A DNA stretch of 20,630 nt from Candidatus Desantisbacteria bacterium CG1_02_49_89 (lineage in GTDB: Bacteria > Desantisbacteria > UBA1551): assembly GCA_001871075.1 (NCBI GenBank), contig MNUP01000111.1:1-20630 (forward strand), read 5' to 3'. Positions 13,581-20,630 of this stretch are shown piece by piece. The notes beneath the pieces were generated by a model. That model made no database searches. It was not told where the DNA came from and saw only the letters and a list, made by a program, of their open reading frames with translations. Position numbers and translations under genes: made by a program. Positions within the stretch are counted from its first letter, which is position 1, and the number at the start of each line of letters is the position of its first letter.

Positions 13581-15269
13581 ATGAAATGGAATATAGCGTA
13601 TTGCGACGAGAATCTTAAAAAGAATCTCGCGAACGAGCTGGGCATCCCCATGCTGCTGGCGCAGATGCTCATGAACAGGGGTATCATGAAGATAGAGGAC
13701 GCGTTCAGGTTCATCAGCCCGCAGCTTAAGCACCTCCATGACCCTTTTCTTATGAAGGGCATGAAGGAAGGGGTGGACAGGCTAAAAAAAGCCATACAGA
13801 AAAAAGAACAGATGTGCATATACGGCGATTATGACACTGACGGCATTTCGGGAGCAGCCGTGCTTTTCATAATCCTGCAGAAACTCGGGGCGAACGTCAT
13901 TTCGCACATACCTCACAGGATCAAGGAAGGTTACGGCCTGAACGCGGATACGATAAAAAGGCTGAGCGAGGAAGGCACGAAGATCCTGATAACGGTTGAC
14001 TGCGGCATTACGTCTGTCAGCCAGATAAGCCTGGCAAGGCAGCTGGGGATAGACGTGATACTCACGGACCACCACCAGCCCCTGGCGATGTTCCCTCCCG
14101 CAAATATTATTATAAACCCGAAGCAGTCAGACTGCCCGTATCCGTTCAAGGAACTCGCCGGCGTGGGCGTGGCGTTCAAGCTGTGCCAGGCCCTTGACAG
14201 CGCTGAGGCAGGAGGCCTGCTGCGGAACGAGGAGCACCTGGACCTTGTTGCGCTGGGCACGATCGCGGACCTCGTGCCGCTGAGGGATGAAAACCGGATA
14301 TTTGTCAAATACGGCCTTGAATCATTTTCAAGGACCACAAAACCCGGGCTGAAAGCGCTCGGGGAGGTCAGCGGCACCGACCTGGAAGACATAGATGCGA
14401 GCCATATCGGTTTCAAGTTCGCCCCCAGGATCAACGCGGGCGGGAGGATGGGTGACGCGAAGAGAGGCCTGAGCCTTCTCCTGTCAAAGGATTTCCAGGA
14501 AGCGATGGTGCTTGCGACGATGCTGAACGAGGAGAACAGGTCAAGGCAGCGCGTGCAGGAGCAGGTTTTCAAGGAAGCGCAGGCAGCTGCGCAGGGCACG
14601 GACCACAAAGGGAAGGGCATTATAGTCATTTCTTCGGATAAATGGCACAGGGGAGTCATAGGCATAGTTGCTTCGCGCCTGGTCGAGGAATTCAGTTGCC
14701 CGGTCGTGGTCATAAGCATAGAAGACGGGGTTGGCTACGCGTCTGCGCGCAGCGTCGAAGGTATCAACATAATGGACGTTATCAATGAAGGCGCGGACCT
14801 TCTGTATTCCTACGGCGGCCACAAGTATGCGGCGGGTTTCACGGTAAAGGAAGACAAGATCGCGGAGCTCAAGGAGAAGATCGAATCCGCGATCGCGAAA
14901 CTGCCTGAAAGGACGGAAATACAGCGCCAGGCGCTGGCTGAGGCCGAGATGGACCCCACCGAAATTCTCTCAAGCGTTTTTAAGGACTGCCTCAGGCTTT
15001 TTTCGCCGTTCGGAAAAGAAAATCCCTATCCGGTCTTCATAGCAAGGGATATGAGGGTGATATCACCCCAGGTAACGGGAAGCGGGCACCTGCGCATACT
15101 GCTTGAGGGAAGCGGCGGCAAAATAGAGATGATAGGTTTCAGGAAAGGCGATATGGCGCAGGAACTCAGCGCGGGTATTTTCATCGACGTCGTATTTTCC
15201 CCGCATATAGACAAAAGCGGCGATCTTTACATGAGCCTTGAGGATTTCGAGATCCCGGAAGCGGTATAA
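13581..15269 (+). CDS. recJ: RecJ single-strand-specific 5'-3' exonuclease
   Basis: This 562-residue cytoplasmic DHH-family nuclease works in recombinational and mismatch repair. Metal-binding motifs are DYDTDG (83-88), VDCG around Asp140, and DHH (163-165). They are followed by LVALGTIADLVPL (222-234), APRINAGGRMGD (281-292), RGVIGIVASRL (357-367) and the DHHA1 motif GGHKYAAGF (412-420). A C-terminal OB-like domain (about 455-562) completes the usual RecJ layout. ATG 13581 has AGAAGGGA (13567-13574) upstream. It is probably transcribed with secDF. Confidence 0.95.
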   Translation: MKWNIAYCDENLKKNLANELGIPMLLAQMLMNRGIMKIEDAFRFISPQLKHLHDPFLMKGMKEGVDRLKKAIQKKEQMCIYGDYDTDGISGAAVLFIILQKLGANVISHIPHRIKEGYGLNADTIKRLSEEGTKILITVDCGITSVSQISLARQLGIDVILTDHHQPLAMFPPANIIINPKQSDCPYPFKELAGVGVAFKLCQALDSAEAGGLLRNEEHLDLVALGTIADLVPLRDENRIFVKYGLESFSRTTKPGLKALGEVSGTDLEDIDASHIGFKFAPRINAGGRMGDAKRGLSLLLSKDFQEAMVLATMLNEENRSRQRVQEQVFKEAQAAAQGTDHKGKGIIVISSDKWHRGVIGIVASRLVEEFSCPVVVISIEDGVGYASARSVEGINIMDVINEGADLLYSYGGHKYAAGFTVKEDKIAELKEKIESAIAKLPERTEIQRQALAEAEMDPTEILSSVFKDCLRLFSPFGKENPYPVFIARDMRVISPQVTGSGHLRILLEGSGGKIEMIGFRKGDMAQELSAGIFIDVVFSPHIDKSGDLYMSLEDFEIPEAV

Positions 15270-15289
15270 TTCCATAAGATAAATATTTT

Positions 15290-15324
15290 AAATTTCAAAT
15301 TGCAAATTTCAAATTGCAAATTTT
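15290..15324. repeat. heptad tandem array AAATTTC/AAATTGC
   Basis: AAATTTC and AAATTGC alternate twice (15290-15317), a perfect 14-nt duplication, then AAATTTT follows. It lies 20 nt after the recJ stop. Confidence 0.85.
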
Positions 15325-15343
15325 TTCCTTCAATCTGAAATTT

Positions 15344-15404
15344 ACAATCTACCCCCGCCGGTTTTTTATTAAATCTAGACGCGGGGATCCTTTTGGGACA
15401 ATCT
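15344..15404. mobile_element. about 47-49-bp hairpin element with 5-7-bp target duplication
   Basis: ACAATCT occurs at 15344-15350 and at 15398-15404, bracketing a GC-rich insert. The insert has a CCCCGC (15353-15358) / GCGGGG (15381-15386) stem and ends in the GGGGATCC-N4-GGGAC 17-mer (15383-15399) shared with 5253-5269 and 5354-5370. Removing the insert and one copy restores a continuous AATCTGAAAT-type tract (compare 15331-15341 with 15399-15409). This is the best evidence here that the 17-mer belongs to a mobile unit. Confidence 0.6.
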
Positions 15405-15423
15405 GAAATATGGAGGTGGGCAT

Positions 15424-16014
15424 ATGAATATGGAGCTTGTTCCGATGGTTGTGGAGCAGTCGCCCAGGGGAGAAAGGGCTTTCGATATTTATTCACGCCT
15501 GCTGAAGGATAGGATCGTGTTCATAGGTTCACCCATTGACGATCTGGCGTCAAACCTGATAATCGCCCAGCTTCTTTTTCTTGAGCAGGAGGATCAGGGT
15601 AAAGATATATTCATCTACATAAATACTCCCGGAGGCCTTGTTACGGCAGGACTGGCGATATATGATACGATGCAGTACATAAAACCCAATATCTCGACTA
15701 CCTGCGTGGGCCAGGCTGCCAGCCTGGGCGCGGTTCTTCTTGCCGCGGGGACAAAGGGCAAAAGATTCGCGCTGCCGCATTCCTCCATTCTGATACACCA
15801 GCCACTGGGAGGAGTGCAGGGCCAGGCGTCGGACATAGGTATTCAGGCAAAGGAAATACTGAAGGTAAAGGAGCGCCTGAACCAGATCCTCTCGCTGCAT
15901 ACCGGCCAGCCCATGGAGCGCATCCAGAAGGATACGGACAGGGATTATTTCATGAGCGCGGAGGAAGCGAAGGAATACGGCATAATAGACGAAGTCATTA
16001 AAAAGTGCAAATAA
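15424..16014 (+). CDS. clpP: ClpP ATP-dependent protease proteolytic subunit
   Basis: This 196-residue serine peptidase forms a tetradecameric chamber with ClpX or ClpA. The catalytic triad is intact: Ser100 in GQAASLGA, His125 in ILIHQP, Asp174 in TDRDYFM. Spacing 25 and 49 equals that of E. coli ClpP. INTPGG (66-71) is the oxyanion-strand motif. ATG 15424 has GGAGG (15412-15416) at good spacing. It is followed by lon; clpX and tig, frequent companions, are not in the window. Confidence 0.97.
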   Translation: MNMELVPMVVEQSPRGERAFDIYSRLLKDRIVFIGSPIDDLASNLIIAQLLFLEQEDQGKDIFIYINTPGGLVTAGLAIYDTMQYIKPNISTTCVGQAASLGAVLLAAGTKGKRFALPHSSILIHQPLGGVQGQASDIGIQAKEILKVKERLNQILSLHTGQPMERIQKDTDRDYFMSAEEAKEYGIIDEVIKKCK

Positions 16015-16017
16015 ACA

Positions 16018-16068
16018 GTGTCAAGTTAAAAAGCGTATCAAAGTGTCAACGTGTCAACGTGTCAACGC
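16018..16068. repeat. octamer tandem array GTGTCAAC (clpP-lon spacer)
   Basis: After GTGTCAAG at 16018, units GCGTATCA, AAGTGTCA and then GTGTCAAC repeats run to 16068. It is the same family and the same position after a stop codon as at 13504. Confidence 0.83.
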
Positions 16069-16084
16069 AACAGCAAGGATTTTA

Positions 16085-16114
16085 TTGAAGTTATGGCACA
16101 ATGTCCGATATTAT
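16085..16114 (+). promoter_or_regulatory. candidate lon promoter
   Basis: TTGAAG (16085-16090), an 18-nt spacer and TATTAT (16109-16114) resemble a sigma-70 promoter, 56 nt ahead of lon. The -10 matches 5 of 6, the -35 matches 4 of 6. No CIRCE or clear heat-shock promoter was seen. Confidence 0.4.
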
Positions 16115-16131
16115 GAGTTTCGGTAGTTACT

Positions 16132-16156
16132 CTGACACGCTGATACGCTGACACGC
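16132..16156. repeat. inverted copy of the octamer array upstream of lon
   Basis: CTGACACG, CTGATACG, CTGACACG is the reverse complement of the octamer family. TGACACGCTGATACGC (16133-16148) complements 16033-16048 at 14 of 16 positions, so the two could form a long stem enclosing the candidate lon promoter. Confidence 0.75.
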
Positions 16157-16169
16157 ATTTGAGGGAAAC

Positions 16170-18518
16170 ATGGCGCAGAATATGGCTAAAAAAATTGAAA
16201 GGGACAGGAACAAAGTGGTTGAGGCAGTTCCCCTGCTGCCGGTAAGGGACGTAGTAATATTTCCCTATATGGTGGTGCCGCTTCTTGTCGGCAGGCTGAA
16301 ATCCGTCAATGCCTTAGAGGAGGCAATGCTGCATGACCGCCTTATTCTGATCTGCACGCAGAAAGACCCGAAGGTCGAGGAACCTGTGCCCGAGGATATT
16401 TCCGGGATCGGGACCCTGTCGGAGATACTGCAGCTGCTCAAGCTTCCGGACGGCACCGCCAAGATACTGGTGGAAGGGCTGCGCAGGATGCGCGTGAAGG
16501 GATACCTGCCGTCTGACAGGTTCTTCCGCGTCGGTGTGGAAGACGTGGCCGGAGGGGTTGGCAGGACGCCTGAACTGGAAGCGCTTATGCGCGCGGTCCA
16601 GGAACAGTTTGAAAAATACGTGAATATTAACCCTAGGATCCCGCCTGAAATACTGGGCACGCTCATAGGGGTGGACGAGCCGGGAAGGTTCGCGGACATA
16701 ATAGTGGGCCACCTTCCCGTAAAGCTTCAGGACAGGCAGAAACTGCTGGAAGCGGTAAACCCGAAAGAGAGGCTTGAAACGCTCTTTGGGGTTCTGAAAT
16801 CAGAGCTTGAGATACTGTCCCTTGAGGACAAGATCCAAAAAAAGGTGCTGACCAAGATCGGCAAGGTCCAGAAAGATTATTATCTGAACGAACAGCTCAA
16901 GGCGATACAGGAGGAACTCGGCGAGAAAGGTGAAAGCAATGATGTAGAAGTTCTAAGGAAACAGATAAAGGAAGCCAAGATGCCCCAGGACATCGAGGAA
17001 AAAGCGCTGAAGGAACTTGAAAGGCTTAAACAGCTTTTCCCGCTTTCTCCCGAGACCGCTGTGATTCGGAACTACCTGGATTGGCTGGCCGGTCTTCCCT
17101 GGTCAAAGGAAACAGAGGACAAGATAGACATCGACAAGGCTGAAAAAATACTGGAAGAGGACCACTACGGCCTTAAGAAAGTAAAGGAAAGGATACTTGA
17201 ATACCTTGCTGTCAGGAAACTCGTGGACAGGATGAAAGGCCCCATACTGTGCTTTGTCGGGCCGCCTGGAACAGGAAAAACTTCGGTGGGCAAATCCATC
17301 GCAAGGTCTCTGGGCAGGAAATTCATAAGGGTTTCGCTGGGAGGGATAAGGGACGAGGCTGAGATCCGCGGTCACAGGCGCACTTATGTCGGGGCCCTGC
17401 CAGGAAGGATCATCCAGTCGATAAGGAAGGCGCAGTCAAAGAACCCGGTTTTCGTGTTCGACGAGATCGATAAGCTCGGGGTAGATTTCCGGGGCGATCC
17501 GTCAAGCGCCCTGCTTGAGGCTCTGGACCCGGAACAGAACAACTCTTTCAGCGACAACTACCTTGAAGTGCCGTTCGACCTTTCCAAGGTTATGTTCATA
17601 ACGACCGCGAATACCCTTTTCCCGGTCCCGGCTGCGCTGAGGGACAGGCTGGAGGTTATTGAATTTCCCGGTTACACCGATGAGGAGAAACTGCACATAG
17701 CCCAGAGGTTCCTGATACCGAAGGAACTGGAGGCCCACGGCCTGAACAAGGATAACCTTGAAATGTCAAAACCCGCCTTGCTGCGCATAATACACGAATA
17801 CACGAAGGAGGCCGGTGTCCGCAACCTTGAAAGGGAGATAGCGAACATATGCCGCAAAGCCGCAAAGAACATAGCCAGGAAGGACGAAAGGTCGCTTAAG
17901 CTGAGGATCGCAGAGTCCAATGTTCCGAAATACCTGGGCCCGGTGAGATTCGAGCGCTCCAAAAAGGAACAGAAGAAAGATATAGGCGTTGTGACAGGCC
18001 TGGCCTGGACAGAGGCAGGGGGCGACATACTCCTGGCCGAGGCTGTTGTCATTCCGGGCAAAGGCCAGCTGCTGCTCACCGGCCAGATGGGCGAGGTTAT
18101 GCAGGAATCCGCGAAAGCGGCGCTCAGTTACATACGCTCAAGGACCGGGATGCTGGGAGTTAAAAAGGATTTTTATAAAAAATACGACATACACATCCAC
18201 GTGCCGATGGGCGCCATACCAAAAGACGGTCCTTCTGCCGGCATCACCCTGGCCACAGCCATGGTTTCCGCGCTCACTAAAAAACCCGTTTCTCCGGATA
18301 TAGCGATGACCGGGGAGATCACGCTGAGGGGCAGGGTGCTTCCGGTAGGCGGAATAAAGGAAAAGGTGCTTGCCGCCCACAGGGCGGAAATAAAAACCAT
18401 CATTATGTCTTCCGAAAACAAGAAGGACCTTGAAGACGTCCCCAAGAACATAATGAAGCAGATCAAATTCAGGTTCGTAAAAAATATGGACGACGTGATG
18501 AAGATTGCCGGGCTTTAA
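16170..18518 (+). CDS. lon: Lon ATP-dependent protease
   Basis: This 782-residue cytoplasmic AAA+ protease degrades misfolded and regulatory proteins. The N-terminal LON substrate domain (about 18-210) begins at [20 protein letters not shown] coiled-coil linker (about 215-300) follows. The AAA+ module has Walker A GPPGTGKT (Lys370), Walker B VFVFDEID (about 425-433) and [13 protein letters not shown]. The protease domain has catalytic Ser689 in PKDGPSAG and Lys732 in [12 protein letters not shown], 43 residues apart as in E. coli. ATG 16170 follows GAGGG (16161-16165); an in-frame ATG at 16182 is possible. It lies 13 nt ahead of serA. Confidence 0.97.
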   Translation: MAQNMAKKIERDRNKVVEAVPLLPVRDVVIFPYMVVPLLVGRLKSVNALEEAMLHDRLILICTQKDPKVEEPVPEDISGIGTLSEILQLLKLPDGTAKILVEGLRRMRVKGYLPSDRFFRVGVEDVAGGVGRTPELEALMRAVQEQFEKYVNINPRIPPEILGTLIGVDEPGRFADIIVGHLPVKLQDRQKLLEAVNPKERLETLFGVLKSELEILSLEDKIQKKVLTKIGKVQKDYYLNEQLKAIQEELGEKGESNDVEVLRKQIKEAKMPQDIEEKALKELERLKQLFPLSPETAVIRNYLDWLAGLPWSKETEDKIDIDKAEKILEEDHYGLKKVKERILEYLAVRKLVDRMKGPILCFVGPPGTGKTSVGKSIARSLGRKFIRVSLGGIRDEAEIRGHRRTYVGALPGRIIQSIRKAQSKNPVFVFDEIDKLGVDFRGDPSSALLEALDPEQNNSFSDNYLEVPFDLSKVMFITTANTLFPVPAALRDRLEVIEFPGYTDEEKLHIAQRFLIPKELEAHGLNKDNLEMSKPALLRIIHEYTKEAGVRNLEREIANICRKAAKNIARKDERSLKLRIAESNVPKYLGPVRFERSKKEQKKDIGVVTGLAWTEAGGDILLAEAVVIPGKGQLLLTGQMGEVMQESAKAALSYIRSRTGMLGVKKDFYKKYDIHIHVPMGAIPKDGPSAGITLATAMVSALTKKPVSPDIAMTGEITLRGRVLPVGGIKEKVLAAHRAEIKTIIMSSENKKDLEDVPKNIMKQIKFRFVKNMDDVMKIAGL

Positions 18519-18531
18519 ACTGGGGGAGTAG

Positions 18532-20118
18532 ATGAAAAAGATCCTTGTCAGCGATTCCATAGATAAAGAAGGAATTGAACTTTTGAACAAAGAGAAAGAC
18601 TTCAGGGTTGACATTAAAACTGAACTGGGACCCGAAGAACTGGTTAAGGTCATCGGGGAGTACGACGGGCTTATAGTGAGGAGCCAGACCAAAGTGAACT
18701 CCGCGGTCATCGCCGCGGCCTCCGGGCTCAAGGTGATAGCGCGCGCCGGCACCGGCATTGACAACGTGGACGTTGAAACCGCCACCAGGAAGGGGATCGT
18801 GGTTATGAACGTGCCGGGCGGGAACACCGTGTCCGCGGCTGAGAATACCATAGCGCTTTTGCTTTCGCTTGCCCGCAATATCCCGCAGGCGAACGCCTCC
18901 ATGAAAAGCGGCAAATGGGAAAAGAAAAAATTTATCGGCATCGAAGTACACGGCAAAACGCTGGGTATTTTAGGCCTGGGGCGCATCGGAACAGAGGTCG
19001 CAAGGATGGCGCAGGGGATGGGAATGCTTACCATGGGCTCTGACCCGTTCGTGTCAGCGGAGCAGGCAAAAAAATCCGGCATTGAATACGTCCCTTTCGA
19101 GGACGTCCTGAAGAAGGCGGATTTTATCACGGTGCACACGCCGCTTAACAAGGATACAAAATACATGCTTGGCGAAAAAGAATTCGCCAAAATGAAAGAG
19201 GGCGCAAGGGTCATCAACTGCGCCAGGGGCGGCATAATAGACGAGAACGCGCTCTGCGCCGCCGTCAAGAGCGGCAGGATCGCGGGCGCCGCGCTTGACG
19301 TTTTTGAAAAGGAACCGCCCGAGAACAGCCCTCTCCTGGCGCTTGATAGGGTCATAACGACACCGCACCTCGGCGCGTCCACCGATGAAGCCCAGGCAAG
19401 GGTTTCCGCGGACTGCGCCGGGCAGGTGATCGATTTCCTGAAGAACGGCGTTATCAGGAACGCGCTGAACGTTCCCTCGATAGAACCTGAACTTTTAAGG
19501 CAGATAGAACCATACCTGAAGCTCGCGGGGAAACTCGGAAAGTTTCAGGGCCAGTTTGTGCAAGGGCCGGTTGACGTCATAAACGTTCTCTACAGCGGCG
19601 ACGTTTCCAGTTACAACTCAAACCCCATGACGCTTGCCGTGGTAAAGTCCCTGCTTGAAGTAATGCTGGGTAACACGCTGAATTTCGTAAACGCCCTTCC
19701 CATAGCCAGGGAAAGGGGAATAAAGGTCATAGAGGGCAAAACAGGCACGCCGGAGGATTACACCAACCTTATAACGGTTGAGGTAGGTTCCGCGGGCGGC
19801 AAAAAATCCGTCGCGGGCACTGTGCTCAGCAAGGAGATGCAGAGGATCGTGCGCATCGATGATTACGACGTGGACGTGGTGCCTTCAGAATACATACTTA
19901 TATGCACCCACGATGACAGGCCCGGAATGGTCGGCAAGATAGGCACGGTGCTGGGCGGGGAAAAGATAAACATCGCGGGCCTGCAGCTCAGCAGGAAGAA
20001 AAAGGGAGACGCGAACCTGACGGTGCTCAACGTGGATATCTCCCCGTCCGAGAAGGTTGTGGGGAAGCTGAAAAAGATCGAAGGCATCCGGGACGTGCGT
20101 TTCGTGGAGCTGAAATAG
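18532..20118 (+). CDS. serA: SerA: D-3-phosphoglycerate dehydrogenase (long form)
   Basis: This 528-residue enzyme oxidises 3-phosphoglycerate to 3-phosphohydroxypyruvate, the first step of serine synthesis. The substrate domain has ARAGTGIDNVD (70-80). The NAD domain has GLGRIG (148-153) with Asp171 as the ribose ligand. Catalytic residues are Arg232 (NCARGG), Glu261 (DVFEKEPP) and His279 (HLGAS), with the expected spacing of 29 and 47. An allosteric ASB-like domain (about 315-448) and a C-terminal ACT domain (about 454-526, ILICTHDDRPGMVGKIG) make it the long form, often inhibited by serine. ATG 18532 follows GGGGGAG (18522-18528). Confidence 0.96.
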   Translation: MKKILVSDSIDKEGIELLNKEKDFRVDIKTELGPEELVKVIGEYDGLIVRSQTKVNSAVIAAASGLKVIARAGTGIDNVDVETATRKGIVVMNVPGGNTVSAAENTIALLLSLARNIPQANASMKSGKWEKKKFIGIEVHGKTLGILGLGRIGTEVARMAQGMGMLTMGSDPFVSAEQAKKSGIEYVPFEDVLKKADFITVHTPLNKDTKYMLGEKEFAKMKEGARVINCARGGIIDENALCAAVKSGRIAGAALDVFEKEPPENSPLLALDRVITTPHLGASTDEAQARVSADCAGQVIDFLKNGVIRNALNVPSIEPELLRQIEPYLKLAGKLGKFQGQFVQGPVDVINVLYSGDVSSYNSNPMTLAVVKSLLEVMLGNTLNFVNALPIARERGIKVIEGKTGTPEDYTNLITVEVGSAGGKKSVAGTVLSKEMQRIVRIDDYDVDVVPSEYILICTHDDRPGMVGKIGTVLGGEKINIAGLQLSRKKKGDANLTVLNVDISPSEKVVGKLKKIEGIRDVRFVELK

Positions 20119-20125
20119 AGATCAG

Positions 20126-20630
<505 letters not shown>

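Noticed and set aside
18138-19382. Long minus-strand open frame of 414 residues, and similar ones at 195-1400, 8914-9915 and 13931-14719
   Set aside because: All lie opposite well-identified genes (lon/serA, asparaginase homologue, coaBC, recJ), are low-complexity in Ser, Pro and Leu, and show no family motifs; they are by-products of codon bias.

Overview
The window is a chromosomal segment of a Gram-negative bacterium with an outer membrane. Every recognisable gene lies on the + strand. An Mla-type lipid transporter, secreted proteins with C-terminal FlgD/type-9-like Ig domains, a PorV-like outer-membrane protein, arginine codons rich in AGG, and spacers full of short tandem words together suggest an uncultured lineage of the Omnitrophota/Elusimicrobiota kind. 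This placement is an inference from style; no rRNA is present to confirm it.

Layout. Bases 1-5188 form an envelope and secretion block: the tail of an unknown gene, an exported asparaginase-family protein lacking the usual nucleophile, a secreted Ig-like protein with a YPNPF C-terminal domain, a PorV/PorQ-like barrel, then (behind a strong sigma-70-type promoter) a second secreted protein with a gliding-type C-terminal domain, closed by a clear intrinsic terminator. Bases 5191-5401 are a non-coding cluster of hairpins and a MITE-like element. Bases 5442-8782 are an operon of an outer-membrane barrel followed by mlaE, mlaF and mlaD homologues. Bases 8864-11010 hold CoA biosynthesis (coaBC, coaD) with a tRNA-Ala(CGC) between them. 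Bases 11120-15269 hold secD, secF and recJ. Bases 15424-20118 hold clpP, lon and serA. A 52-residue basic protein overlaps the start of gltX, which runs off the end.

The genes are mostly housekeeping, but the spacers are not ordinary. Most gaps between genes over 75 nt carry one or two degenerate tandem arrays of about 30 nt. Each is built from a different word of 7, 8, 9 or 10 nt (for example TTAnnnn-type heptads, usually four units). Two such arrays have been translated as part of the signal peptide of the PorV-like protein. The spacers also hold small hairpin elements, two of them flanked by direct repeats that look like target-site duplications. These arrays and mini-elements are the least explained part of the window. 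The second point of interest is a set of type-9-secretion-like components (two CTD-bearing exported proteins beside a PorV-like protein) next to an asparaginase homologue with a Thr-to-Met change at its nucleophile.
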